From assembly GCA_944324305.1 (NCBI GenBank), contig CALUVV010000004.1, forward strand, positions 124,001-188,000: a DNA stretch of 64,000 nt, read 5' to 3'. The notes beneath the pieces were generated by a model, which was not told the DNA's origin, ran no database searches, and was given only the letters and a program-made list of their open reading frames with translations. Numbering within the stretch: position 1 is the first letter of the stretch; each line of letters opens with the position of its first letter. Shown one piece after another: positions 1 to 8,952 of the stretch. The stretch is from Candidatus Gastranaerophilales bacterium (GTDB taxonomy: Bacteria > Cyanobacteriota > Vampirovibrionia > Gastranaerophilales > Gastranaerophilaceae). Made by a program: the position numbers and the translations under genes.

Positions 1-414
1 AAATTTATAATAATAACTCCTGCTTGTGATTTGGCATTTCATGGTAATAGTAGAAAATCGGAGACATTACAATTATGTTCTATTGAAGATGTTACAAAAC
101 AATTTCCAGGAACATCGCAATCAGCAAAAAGCAAACGTTGTGCTGCAATAAACAATTGTAATAATTTGTTCCATCATTTACCTAAATGTAAAATATTTGA
201 TGGGGGCTTAATCAATTTTCAGGGTTTAAAAACCATTGAAATATCAGAAGTTGAGAATGGGAATTATAAATCTATTGCAAAAATCGCTTCTTCATATTTA
301 AAAAATATACTTGCAAGATTTTCTGGTTACTATGCCCGACAAGGTCAGCCTGATATTTTAATAGATATAGAAGCAATAGAACATGAAATTGCAGAGCAAT
401 CAGAGGTTAATTAA
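1..414 (+). CDS. 3' end of an unknown protein (partial)
   Basis: The frame is open from the first base to the stop at 412-414, so only the C-terminal 137 residues are visible and the true start lies upstream of the window. Near its beginning is the stretch IIITPACDLAFHG, followed by cysteine- and lysine-rich sequence and a soluble, mixed alpha/beta C-terminus ending in an acidic tail. I do not recognise a family with confidence. It overlaps the convergent Vsr gene by 15 bases, so it may belong to the same restriction or repair module, but this is inferred only from position. Confidence 0.6.
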   Translation, partial: KFIIITPACDLAFHGNSRKSETLQLCSIEDVTKQFPGTSQSAKSKRCAAINNCNNLFHHLPKCKIFDGGLINFQGLKTIEISEVENGNYKSIAKIASSYLKNILARFSGYYARQGQPDILIDIEAIEHEIAEQSEVN

Positions 415-813
415 ATTAGCTTCTATTATTTTAACGCAATGGGTTATATCTTTTTTTATTTCATCATCCCAAAAACGTAATACCGTCCATCCTTGAGACT
501 TTAAAGTTTCATTAACTTTTCGATCCCGTTCAATATTGCCACCAATTTTTTTAATCCAAAATTCAGAATTTGTACCTATCCGTTTTTTTTGATTTTCCCA
601 GTCGTAGCCATGCCAAAACTTGCTGTCACAAAAGATTGCAATTTTCTGCTTCTTAAATACAATATCCGGTTTACCATATATATCCTTACAATTTTTTCTG
701 TACCTGTGGCCTTTTGCCCACAAAGCCTTTCTAAGAATAACCTCAATTTTTGTATCCTTATTCTTAATGGCTTTCATATTTTTACTACGTTGTTCTTTTG
801 TTAATACATCCAT
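400..813 (-). CDS. vsr: Very short patch repair endonuclease (Vsr)
   Basis: The 137-residue protein matches the Vsr family in length and motif order. The N-terminus has the typical LTKEQRSKNM start, followed by K-x-T-K-I-E, the PDIVF strand with the metal-binding Asp near residue 50, then IAIFCDSKFWHGYDW, the FWHG block that holds catalytic histidine and aromatic residues, and a C-terminal W-x-V-L-R-FWDDEI. Vsr nicks DNA 5' of T:G mismatches made by deamination of 5-methylcytosine and normally travels with a cytosine-5 methyltransferase. No such methyltransferase is visible in this window; it could lie upstream. The gene converges on the partial gene to its left with a 15-base overlap. The family call is secure; the partner is unknown. 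Confidence 0.93.
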   Translation of the reverse strand: MDVLTKEQRSKNMKAIKNKDTKIEVILRKALWAKGHRYRKNCKDIYGKPDIVFKKQKIAIFCDSKFWHGYDWENQKKRIGTNSEFWIKKIGGNIERDRKVNETLKSQGWTVLRFWDDEIKKDITHCVKIIEANLINL

Positions 814-992
814 ATAACATATTATATACTAAATCAAAAAGTTTAAAAAGAATATATAACTGCAATTAAGCAGGAACTTATTAATTATTGAAGAATAATA
901 ATTAACCTTTATTAAAGATTTGTGCTTTGTTCAAAATAAACTCTTTTCATAACTATTTTGCATACAAACTATGTCAAAAATGGACACTCTAC

Positions 993-1670
993 TTATCTTT
1001 TAATAAGAGTTGCCAAGTTTTCAAAACCGCCTAATCCGTTCCAAACCCGCTTATCCGGATGGTGATTAATTTTATTGACAACTTCCGGGTTTACACCTAT
1101 TACAAAAGTCTGTTTATCTTTAAGGGTTGTTTCTATATCTTCAATTAGATTTTTGCAATACGAATCGTTTTCTTTGCCATGTCCCCAGGCAAATACGACA
1201 TCTTTATTTTCAATATTATTTAGCTGCGTTAAGTAGTTGATAATAAATTCTTTGTTTGTTGCATTAGTGCTTTTTAGAGAATGTTTTGAAGGATTAGGTG
1301 TTCTTAGTGAAAATAAATTAAGGATTTCGACCACACCATATCCTGATTTTTCTGCCAGTTTTATACAGTTTTTGATTGTATCATCATTATTGTCAGGATT
1401 TGCATAGCTCGGGTTATACAAAATATACACTAATGTTTTACTATTGTTGTTTAGTTTGTAGCTTGCAAAATATCTGTGTTTATATGGATATTTGTCAAAT
1501 AAATATTTAAGATTAAATTCACTGATTTCTTTTGAACTGTATATTTCGTTTTTAGAAAATGCCATAAACCCGTTGCCTGAAACTAATTCTTTTACAAGAA
1601 AATCTTCCAACTCAAGTTTTTTGTTTGTATCATTTGAGTTGTTAATTAGTTCAATAAGTTTTTCAGTCAT
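993..1670 (-). CDS. DUF1643 family protein, copy 1
   Basis: This 225-residue protein shows the DUF1643 pattern: a hydrophobic strand ending LYNPSYANPDNNDDTIKNC (about residues 83-100), then GYGVVEILNLFSLRTPNP, a central VFAWGHG strand, and a C-terminal HHPDKRVWNGLGGF motif. The biochemical role of DUF1643 is not established; the genes are common in accessory and phage-linked DNA. It is the intact first member of three tandem, same-strand paralogues (993-3278), which suggests local duplication. The start has an AAGGAG-type ribosome site just upstream (complement of about 1680-1685). Family call is strong, function unknown. Confidence 0.85.
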   Translation of the reverse strand: MTEKLIELINNSNDTNKKLELEDFLVKELVSGNGFMAFSKNEIYSSKEISEFNLKYLFDKYPYKHRYFASYKLNNNSKTLVYILYNPSYANPDNNDDTIKNCIKLAEKSGYGVVEILNLFSLRTPNPSKHSLKSTNATNKEFIINYLTQLNNIENKDVVFAWGHGKENDSYCKNLIEDIETTLKDKQTFVIGVNPEVVNKINHHPDKRVWNGLGGFENLATLIKR

Positions 1671-1695
1671 ATATAAACTCCTTTAATATTAGTCA

Positions 1696-2525
1696 TTAGA
1701 CAGTCTTGAAATGTTCTTCAAGCAGATTTGACATATAATCGACATAATCCTGACTTATTTTTGGATTTCCTGTAAGCTAGGTTTTCATTTGTTTTACATC
1801 TTCCAAACTTGTTTTGTCATAATCCGTAAAGTTTTCAGTATCTTTTAACCAATTATTAATTCTGATAAATGGGAATGGGTATCTAAATTTGTTAAAGTTA
1901 TTATAGGATTGAGAACTAAAGTGTTTTGGATAACCTTCTTTTGTAAGCCCATAACAATAAAATTTAATATCTAAATCTTTAAATAATTCTTCGGCTTTTT
2001 TATTATCATTTTTGTCGCTTCCCCAAGCAGCAATAATGATATGATTTTCGCAATTATTTTCAAGATAAGTTTTAACAAATTTTGGGTATTTTTCTGTTTC
2101 ATCTTCGGTTAATTTTAAAAAATCTTTAAGTTTTGCAGATTTTGGCATTCTTACAGGATATAAATTCACAATATCAAAAGATCCAAAATTATTATGTTCG
2201 TTATCAAGATATTTTTCAATGTTATTGATTGTATCATCAGTCTCTTCAGAATTCGCAAAAGCCGGATTCATCATCACAATTGTTGCATGCAGAGGATTAT
2301 TCTCTTTAAGTTTTTTGTAATAGTAATATATATAGATATTGTTTTCTGAAATGTTACTTATCTCATCATAAACACTGTCATACATCTTTTTATATCATTA
2401 TTGGTTGTATTTATATTTTCTTCTGAATAAATAATAAAACCTTTAGAATTGCCTTTTAATTCTTTTATATCAGTATTTACAATGCCACAATCGGCAAGCA
2501 TCTTTTCTATTCTTGCTTTTTCCAT
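1696..2525 (-). pseudogene. DUF1643 family gene, copy 2, broken by a frameshift and an amber stop
   Basis: The central reading frame (1777-2385) carries the DUF1643 blocks MMNPAFANSEETDDTINN, FDIVNLYPVRMP and IIAAWGS, but lacks the N-terminal 50 residues seen in its two neighbours. That part is present in another frame: a 55-codon ORF at 2358-2525 (MEKARIEKMLADCG...) ends just past an A5 run, and one more A would join it to the central frame as ...DIKKMYDSV. At the other end an in-frame TAG at about 1777 is followed by 26 further sense codons down to a TAA at 1696. Two independent lesions suggest a pseudogene. The A-run break alone could be a sequencing error; the amber codon could not easily be. 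Confidence 0.7.
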
Positions 2526-2567
2526 ATATTTCCTTTCTTAATTCTGATTATATGGTGTATTAATAAG

Positions 2568-3278
2568 TTAGACTTTTATTAGTTCTTCCAATGTTATGTC
2601 TTCATTTTTTATATTCGTTAATTTAGCAGTATTAAATCCACCTAATCGACACCAGCCTTGATTGCTGGGATGTCGAATTTTCATTTTAGCCTTAGTATTT
2701 GTAGGTGTAATAATTAATATGTTTTTATTTTGTTTTTGTAAATCTAAAATAAGTGAGCGTATTTCTTCAGGAATACGTTTATTACCCCAAGCTAGTACTA
2801 CCGCTGAGTCAGTTTTTGATTTTAATAATTCAGTTATAAATTCAATATTTAAAGAATTATTAGCACCTTCTAAATTTTTAACATTTGGATTTCTTTCAGA
2901 AAAAATATTAATTATTTCCATACTCTTATATTTCTCTTGAACCAATTTTCGACAATTTTTAATAGTTGGATCATCTTTATCGGGACAAGCAGAACTTGGA
3001 TTAAACATTATAAAAATAACTTCTTCTGTTTTACCATTCTCAAAAGATTCGTAATAGTAATATCTGTGCTTATTTTGGTATTGTTTTAAACCTTCTAAAG
3101 GTAATTTATATTCTTCTTCAGACAAAATCGCAAAACCGTATTTGCAATTGTTGAATATCATTGGTACATATTTCAACCCGTTTTCTGTAAGAGTTTCTTT
3201 TAATGAATTAAATTGTTTAAACTTGGTGATGTTTGCAATTGCGTTACTGAAATTTGTCATTGACATTAATCCTTTCAT
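2568..3278 (-). CDS. DUF1643 family protein, copy 3
   Basis: About 232-236 residues. The DUF1643 signature is clear: IFIMFNPSSACPDKDDPTI, then MEIINIFSERNPN, VVLAWGNKRIP, and a C-terminal RHPSNQGWCRLGGFN motif equivalent to the HHPDKRVWNGLGGF of copy 1. The longest frame starts at 3278, but an AAAGGA ribosome site lies inside that start, so translation may begin at the ATG at 3266. It is an intact member of the tandem set and its middle and C-terminal motifs are closest to copy 1. Function is not known. Confidence 0.82.
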   Translation of the reverse strand: MKGLMSMTNFSNAIANITKFKQFNSLKETLTENGLKYVPMIFNNCKYGFAILSEEEYKLPLEGLKQYQNKHRYYYYESFENGKTEEVIFIMFNPSSACPDKDDPTIKNCRKLVQEKYKSMEIINIFSERNPNVKNLEGANNSLNIEFITELLKSKTDSAVVLAWGNKRIPEEIRSLILDLQKQNKNILIITPTNTKAKMKIRHPSNQGWCRLGGFNTAKLTNIKNEDITLEELIKV

Positions 3279-3575
3279 TTTAATTCCAACTTTATTACTT
3301 ATATTTTAAATTTCTCACCTGTCTAATTCGGGCGTATCTGAAATTTTTGTTCTTATTCTATTAATCTCTCTAATTGCATAGCTTCTCAAGTGTTCCGACA
3401 TAAAAAGTATCATTTCGTTTCGTTTATTCTGAATATTTGATTAAAAATACAGAATAACCAGATTATAATTTATTTCATACTGAATAACATCATTTATAAT
3501 CAGTATAAAAATGTGTAGTTTTTGAAGCTTTATTTGTACGATTAATTAAAATCAGGTTACAAATAAGGTAAGAAT
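3279..3575. other. Intergenic region between divergent DUF1643 and XRE genes
   Basis: These 297 bases hold no convincing ORF. The AT-rich part at about 3440-3560 presumably carries the divergent promoters. I see no clear inverted repeat that would mark an operator. Confidence 0.4.
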
Positions 3576-3890
3576 ATGGATAAGAAAAAGCTTCTGGGAC
3601 GCAGGATTAAAGAACTTATAAAACAACGAGGAATAAGTCAGGAAAAATTAGCTGAACTTGTTGGTATTGAGCCTACCGCCTTAAGTAATATTGTTACAGG
3701 TCGAAATTATCCGTTAATGTCAACTTTAGAAAAGATTTTACTAGTTTTAGGTGTTGATTTTTCAGCTGTTTTTAACTTTGAACACCAGAATGATAACAAG
3801 GATTTACAAACAGAAATAGAACAAATCTTAAATAATAACCCTGAACGGATGAAAGATTTTTATAAAATTGCAAAAGCTCTTGTTGAATAG
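3576..3890 (+). CDS. XRE-family helix-turn-helix regulator
   Basis: A 104-residue protein with an N-terminal Cro/C1-type helix-turn-helix: RRIKELIKQRGISQEKLAEL (about residues 8-28) followed by the recognition region TALSNIVTGRNYPLMSTLEK. The C-terminal 40 residues are acidic and probably serve for dimerisation. A ribosome site (AAGGTAAGA) lies 5-6 bases before the ATG. It diverges from the DUF1643 genes across a 297-base intergenic region. It closely resembles in layout the regulators at 19526 and 19878-20560 inside the transposon, so the same kind of accessory DNA may have delivered it. Target unknown. Confidence 0.88.
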   Translation: MDKKKLLGRRIKELIKQRGISQEKLAELVGIEPTALSNIVTGRNYPLMSTLEKILLVLGVDFSAVFNFEHQNDNKDLQTEIEQILNNNPERMKDFYKIAKALVE

Positions 3891-3929
3891 ACACAATTCT
3901 TTTCAATCACTTGAAAAAAATTTTCATGC

Positions 3930-4225
3930 TTGGTAATTATAGCTCCTATGGGAGGGGGAACATCTTGTGGCGCAACAAAAAAACTTGTTGAAATCACTGT
4001 GGATAACAACAAATGTGTAAAAGTTTTAACAAGTATGCCTTTTGATTGGGAGGGAAATAACAGAAAACTCCGATCAGTTAATACTATAAACTATATCATC
4101 TATGTGAAGTAATTGGTGTTAAGATTGAATGGGGAAATGTAAATCGAAGAATAACTTTAAATGAGACATTTAACCTTTTAGATGAAATGTATTTAGACGA
4201 AATTTCAAAAATAATCGGAGAATGA
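3930..4225 (+). pseudogene. Fragment of an FtsZ/tubulin-like GTPase gene
   Basis: The first open part reads LVIIAPMGGGTSCGATKKLV, which resembles the tubulin/FtsZ glycine-rich phosphate loop (GGGTGTGA), and then KVLTSMPFDWEGNNR, the counterpart of the FtsZ KPF-x-FEG-x-x-R segment. A stop lies just upstream, so the N-terminal domain is missing. Around 4080-4112 the frame breaks; the continuation LCEVIGVKIEWGN...LNETFNLLDEMYLDEI runs in another frame to 4225. I read this as the decayed middle and C-terminal part of an FtsZ-like protein, perhaps a divergent plasmid or phage tubulin. The family assignment rests on two short motifs. Confidence 0.5.
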
Positions 4226-4327
4226 TAATATTTATGTCATTGACACTTGAAATAGTATGACACGATATATTTCAGGTATGGACAAGAACGGCTTGAATAT
4301 AAAAGATTATGAAATTAAGGATATAAA

Positions 4328-5467
4328 ATGAAATTAAAAAACATAAAAAGTGTTTCTAAAAGATTACAAGATAGCTTATTAACAAAAGTAGAATGTACTT
4401 TTGAAAATTGGCGAACAAATGAAAGGTTTTATGAAGTATTTTTCATAGATAATAATGGTAAAATTGTTGCTAAATTTAAAAACAAAACTCCCTTTTTAGT
4501 AGAACAATTGACTTCAAAGTATAATAGTTTGTTTGTAGTGTGGCATTCTGATATTTATCATATCATATTGGTTTATTACGATTTGACAGATACAGTTATA
4601 AACTCCTATGAAGATATAGAATTGGGAGTTGAAGATGGTTGCTTTGCTGTTAAAGATAATGGTTTATGGGGATTTATTAACGAAGAAGCTATTGAAACAA
4701 TAGCGCCACAATATGACAATTATTGTGCATTCAACAATGGTTTTGCGGCGGTTTGTAAAAATGGGAAGTGGGGATTTATTAATAAAAATAATGAACTTAT
4801 AATCCCATTTGAATACGATATTACTGATTATACTTGCTTTAATGGCGGATATGCACCTGTTTCTAAAAACGGAAGGTTTGGATTTATCGATATTAGCAAT
4901 AGAACTGTAATTCCTTTTGTTTATAAAAATGCATTAATGCGTTCTAAATATGGAAAATTATTTCCTGTAAAGGTTAATGATAAATGGGGATTTATAGATA
5001 TTCATCAAAATGAAGTGATACCATTTGAATTTGATAATATTGAATGTGATTGTGATGGGTATTCTGTTTATCATGTTATGAAAAAGTTCAATGAACATGA
5101 GTTTTGGGGTTTAGTTGATGCCAGACTTAATAAACAAATTGTCTTTTGCAAATATTTATCTCTATGTCCTAATCCAAACTCTATTCAAGCTCATAAATTA
5201 AATGGGAAATATGTTTTACTGAATTGGGAAGGTGAAGAAATTTCTCAGGAATTTGACTATATTGAAGAGTATTCAAGTGAAGGGTTGTATAAATACGCTG
5301 AAAACGATATATACGGATATATAGATGAAACAGGAAAATGTATCATTAATCCTCAATACAAGAATTTGAGTGAAGATTTTACTGGGGGATTGGCAATTGT
5401 AGTAAACAAAGATTTTTCAAAAAGTATTATCAATACAAGTGGAAAAATAATTATAGAGCTAAAATAA
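4328..5467 (+). CDS. WG-repeat protein
   Basis: A 379-residue protein made mostly of WG repeats. Units with the pattern K/N-G-x-W-G-F-I-(N/D), then about 8 residues, then IPFEYD-like, are seen at about residues 112-135, 150-175, 182-205, 216-240, 258-280 and, weaker, 300-370. WG repeats form beta-strand arrays and are found in many bacterial proteins of unknown role, often in accessory DNA. There is no signal peptide or membrane segment. The start follows an AAGGA ribosome site eight bases upstream. It stands alone on the plus strand, with a 24-codon open frame just downstream that I cannot support as a gene. Confidence 0.85.
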   Translation: MKLKNIKSVSKRLQDSLLTKVECTFENWRTNERFYEVFFIDNNGKIVAKFKNKTPFLVEQLTSKYNSLFVVWHSDIYHIILVYYDLTDTVINSYEDIELGVEDGCFAVKDNGLWGFINEEAIETIAPQYDNYCAFNNGFAAVCKNGKWGFINKNNELIIPFEYDITDYTCFNGGYAPVSKNGRFGFIDISNRTVIPFVYKNALMRSKYGKLFPVKVNDKWGFIDIHQNEVIPFEFDNIECDCDGYSVYHVMKKFNEHEFWGLVDARLNKQIVFCKYLSLCPNPNSIQAHKLNGKYVLLNWEGEEISQEFDYIEEYSSEGLYKYAENDIYGYIDETGKCIINPQYKNLSEDFTGGLAIVVNKDFSKSIINTSGKIIIELK

Positions 5468-5588
5468 GATCAGGGGGTGTTTAATATTGGAAACCGAAAT
5501 TTTCTAATTGAGAATATAGAAACAAAAGAATATGAATTAGTTAATATTTGATAATATTTATCTTTTAATAACGAAAAGAGTAAAAATT

Positions 5589-5741
5589 GTGACAAAAAAC
5601 AGAGAACTAACAAAAGAAGAACTGGAAGATATTGAATGGGCAAAAGCCGGATTTACCCGTACAGAAATTGAAGAAATGGACAGACGAGCTGCTCGAATAG
5701 GTTTAGAATCTTCATATACTTCTGAAGAAATTGTAAAGTAA
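5589..5741 (+). CDS. Small protein whose 3' end runs into the left transposon end
   Basis: A 50-residue ORF with a GTG start and an acidic, helical sequence (ELTKEELEDIEWAKAGFTRT). I do not recognise it. Its last three codons and stop lie in the sequence TGTAAAGTAAC that begins the proposed left end of the outer transposon at 5732, so the present C-terminus is probably artificial and the original gene was longer. The long opposite-strand frame across 5558-5818 is a shadow. Start choice is weak because the ribosome site is poor. Confidence 0.4.
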   Translation: MTKNRELTKEELEDIEWAKAGFTRTEIEEMDRRAARIGLESSYTSEEIVK

Positions 5742-5784
5742 CACTTAGTTTGAGAAAAATTAACAGCCAGTTTGAGAATTTTTA
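5732..5784. repeat. Left transposon end with two transposase-binding repeats
   Basis: TGTAAA, then AACACTTAGTTTGAG, then after five bases TTAACAGCCAGTTTGAG. The same two-repeat arrangement and the TGTAAA start recur at 18354, the left end of the inner element. Confidence 0.7.
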
Positions 5785-5848
5785 ATAACAAATATAGAGA
5801 TATTCTTTTATATTTCAAGTGTTTTTGTTTTGTGTATAAAAATTTAAG

Positions 5849-7021
5849 TTATTTACTATTAAACTTTATAACTTTTTCTTCTCGATCATATCTATAATTA
5901 ACAACTTCACCTGTTATAATTAATTTTACAGCCTGTTCAATTACTTCATAAGGTACTTGAAACCATTCCCTTGGGGTATGTCTTGAACCATTATTGTCAA
6001 AAACATCAATGCTAATTTGACATCCTCCTAAAAATCTGTGAAGTAAATCTTCAAACTTTTGGGTATTCATATTATAAGTTTTAAATTCTGCAACAATTTT
6101 GACTGGTGCCATTAAATAAGTTGGTTCATTTACTGCATTTTTAATTCTACTTTTTACTGTAGTTTCACTATAGCCTATCTTGTATAAATTTCTTATACTT
6201 TTAATTTTTTCATCTTTGCTTCTTGATTGTAATACATATATATAACCAGTTGCTTTATCTTCATCTTGAATGTTATTAAATTTCTTCATTTTATCATCTA
6301 CAGTATTTGAAACATGTTTGCCAGTTTCGAATAGTCGCTTGCATAGAGACCTAAATCTCATATTAGATTCTGTCCCATTTTCAAACACTAAATGAGTTCT
6401 TCCATCGTATTTGTTTTCATATGCTCTTTCTACACGTTTAATATCATATAATTTATCAACATATAATAAGATACCATTCAAGACAAACATCTGGCCCTCT
6501 TCAATTTGTTTCTCATTAAATTTTTCAAGGGTCCTTATTCCATATTTTAATTCAGATTGACATTTCTTAAATATTTCCACATATTCCTCAAAATTAGGAC
6601 AAGATTTTCTTCTAGCAACAAAATCTGTTTTTGCAATTTGTTTAGGAACATTCTTTAATGTGAATATATCAGCATCATCAGATAACAAATCAAATTCATC
6701 ATCCGCAAATATATCATCCAATGAATCAGGAATATCTTTTTCGACTGATAATAAATTGTGTTTATCATATGGCTTTAGTGCTTTCATCTTTGTTTCGTCT
6801 TCTAGAATTCCTTGTAATCTAAAAAACAAACTACGCTCTAAAATATTGTCTGTGCTACTATTTGGCAATGTTTTATTTTTATCAATAAACTCGTTAATCT
6901 CTTCAAAAGACCTAATTAGTCTTTCATCAGCAGTACAATTATTTGATGTTTTGGGTTTAACATTCAATAAGTTTAACTCATCATCATTAAATATCTTATC
7001 TAATTCTTTATTTATATCCAT
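5849..7021 (-). CDS. GIY-YIG-like (T5orf172/MUG113-type) protein
   Basis: A 390-residue protein. The N-terminal 200 residues are acidic and without a motif I recognise. The C-terminal third carries the T5orf172/MUG113 version of the GIY-YIG fold: GYIYVLQSRSKDEKIK (about 265-280), NLYKIGYSETTVKSRIKNA (about 285-303), AEFKTYNM and a Glu-containing helix F-x-x-L-L-H-R-F-L. These domains are nuclease-like and are frequent in phage and restriction operons. Its start overlaps the helicase stop by one base (TAATG), so the two are translationally coupled. It is the last gene of the leftward cargo operon of the outer transposon. Nuclease activity is inferred from the fold only. Confidence 0.75.
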   Translation of the reverse strand: MDINKELDKIFNDDELNLLNVKPKTSNNCTADERLIRSFEEINEFIDKNKTLPNSSTDNILERSLFFRLQGILEDETKMKALKPYDKHNLLSVEKDIPDSLDDIFADDEFDLLSDDADIFTLKNVPKQIAKTDFVARRKSCPNFEEYVEIFKKCQSELKYGIRTLEKFNEKQIEEGQMFVLNGILLYVDKLYDIKRVERAYENKYDGRTHLVFENGTESNMRFRSLCKRLFETGKHVSNTVDDKMKKFNNIQDEDKATGYIYVLQSRSKDEKIKSIRNLYKIGYSETTVKSRIKNAVNEPTYLMAPVKIVAEFKTYNMNTQKFEDLLHRFLGGCQISIDVFDNNGSRHTPREWFQVPYEVIEQAVKLIITGEVVNYRYDREEKVIKFNSK

Positions 7022-8952
7022 TAAACTTTAGCTCCACGTTCACGTTTAAGTTTTCTCAATAAAATCAAAGCTTCAGCCATTCTTCTTTCTAGTGGGTCAT
7101 AAGAAGATATATTAGGTTCTCGCCCTACTTCTTTAACAAAATTCTTTATTTTAGGCCACAAGATAATAGCTTCTTCTTCAGTTATAGAGATTCTGGTTTC
7201 CTCTATACAACTTTGGATAACTTTAAAAGTCTTTTTATCCAAAGATTTAGACAATATTTCAAATGCTTTTTGGAATGGGTTAATTGAATCTATCAAATCT
7301 ATGTTTAAATCATCTATATTAACAAATTTATTAGCCATTCTGATAAACTGTTTATCTCCAGAAGTTTCTATATCTCCTGTTTTAATTGCAGAATCAACAA
7401 CTACATATTGCCTAACTTCTTCAATTTCTTCATCCGATAAATCAGGGTATGTAGTTTGAATTACTTTAGGAATTAATACTTTGTTGATAACTTCCGGGTC
7501 AACACTTCCTGTTATTGCTATTGCAATATTGTCATCTTGCAATATTTTTGCTTTTAAATCATTCAAATCTGTATCAACTATGTTTTGAACCTTTGCAGTT
7601 GAAGGTTGTTTAAATCCTCTAATTTTAATTGTTCCTTTTTCTGCTTTTTCAGTATCATCTGGAACCCTTGTTTTAAATTTAAAATTAGGTGCTAACACTT
7701 GTTCCATAAGCAAAGAACAAGTTATTGCTTTTAACATATTATTTACAGCAATCGTAACTTCGTTATCTTCTGCATCAGGTTGAGCAATTAAGTTAGTAAA
7801 TTGAGCGTGTGTTTTATTTTTACTATCTCTTGTACAACGTCCGATAATCTGAATTATTTCGGTCAAAGAACCTCTATAACCTACCGTCAATGCATGCTCA
7901 CAATAAGGCCAATCAAAACCTTCTTTAGCCATTCCTAATGCGATTATTAAATCCATATCATCAACAGATTTAATATTCTTCAAGTAGCTAACAATTTTAT
8001 CTCTATTAGTAGGATTATCATCAACTAAATCGGCTACTTTTATAATCTTTCCATCAGTTTTTCTTTTTATGTACAAAACTCCAGTTTCGCTATCTTGTTT
8101 TTCAAACTCACCTATACTATCAAGAATAGCATTTACTTCTTCATACTTTTCTTTTGTACTTTCACCAGAATTTACATTAGGTATATGCAATATAGTTTTT
8201 TTGTCTGTATCTAAAATTTCGTTAATTGCACTTAGATATTTACCTTGATAAAAATGATAACCTATACCAAGTGATTTTAGATAATTATAACCATTTAACT
8301 GGTCATAATAGTTATAAGTTACTTTATCAAATTTTATTTCATCTTCTGGTGCTAAAACAGGAACTCCATCACCTCTAAAATATGAACCAGTCATTGCAAC
8401 AATATGTGCATTTGATTTACTCATTATAGAATGCAACAAGTTGCCTAATTTACTACTATCTTTATCAGCTGATACATGGTGAAATTCATCAATAGCAAGC
8501 AAACAATCATTAAATTTATTTTCTTCGACTTCTTCATAAGCATATCTTAATGTTGCATGTGTACAAATTAAAATCTTTGAGTCACTGTCTAAAAATTTAG
8601 AGAATAAAGTTACTTTTGATTCATCACTTCCTGCTGTACATAAATTATATTTATCTTCTGGATTCCAGTCTTCAAAGAATCCATTTTCTTTCAAATTTGT
8701 TTTTTGGAAGGATGCCCCAATAGAACGTTCAGGGACCGCAATAATAACTTTTTTTATTCCTTGATGAGCTAATTTATCAAGAGCAATAAACATCAAAGCT
8801 CTTGATTTCCCTGAAGCAGGAGGAGCTTTTATGAGAAGATATTGTGAACTACGAGCCGCAAATGCCTTTTCTTGCATTTCTCTCATTCCATATTGGTTAG
8901 TCTTTGTACTTTCGCCGGTTCTTGCATATGTAACATCTATTATATTAGGCAT
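7021..8952 (-). CDS. DEAD/DEAH-box (superfamily 2) helicase
   Basis: A 643-residue helicase with a Q-like lead (MREMQEKAFAA), Walker A APPASGKSR (about residue 43), motif II as DEFHH (about 154), motif III MTGSYF, and a second RecA domain with ALGMAKEGFDWP and motif VI QIIGRCTRD (about 374). The C-terminal 230 residues are unassigned and helical. Such helicases act as the translocating ATPase of restriction and defence systems or in repair. It starts directly after the stop of the DinD-like gene and overlaps the GIY-YIG gene, so it sits in the core of the operon 5849-13770. Function as a defence motor is inferred from the neighbours. Confidence 0.88.
   Translation of the reverse strand: MPNIIDVTYARTGESTKTNQYGMREMQEKAFAARSSQYLLIKAPPASGKSRALMFIALDKLAHQGIKKVIIAVPERSIGASFQKTNLKENGFFEDWNPEDKYNLCTAGSDESKVTLFSKFLDSDSKILICTHATLRYAYEEVEENKFNDCLLAIDEFHHVSADKDSSKLGNLLHSIMSKSNAHIVAMTGSYFRGDGVPVLAPEDEIKFDKVTYNYYDQLNGYNYLKSLGIGYHFYQGKYLSAINEILDTDKKTILHIPNVNSGESTKEKYEEVNAILDSIGEFEKQDSETGVLYIKRKTDGKIIKVADLVDDNPTNRDKIVSYLKNIKSVDDMDLIIALGMAKEGFDWPYCEHALTVGYRGSLTEIIQIIGRCTRDSKNKTHAQFTNLIAQPDAEDNEVTIAVNNMLKAITCSLLMEQVLAPNFKFKTRVPDDTEKAEKGTIKIRGFKQPSTAKVQNIVDTDLNDLKAKILQDDNIAIAITGSVDPEVINKVLIPKVIQTTYPDLSDEEIEEVRQYVVVDSAIKTGDIETSGDKQFIRMANKFVNIDDLNIDLIDSINPFQKAFEILSKSLDKKTFKVIQSCIEETRISITEEEAIILWPKIKNFVKEVGREPNISSYDPLERRMAEALILLRKLKRERGAKV

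Noticed and set aside
4258-4330. 23-codon ORF just upstream of the WG-repeat gene
   Set aside because: Too short, no ribosome site, and it only overlaps the next start codon.
5558-5818. 86-codon minus-strand ORF
   Set aside because: It is antisense to the small gene at 5589 and crosses the transposon end; composition is that of a shadow frame.
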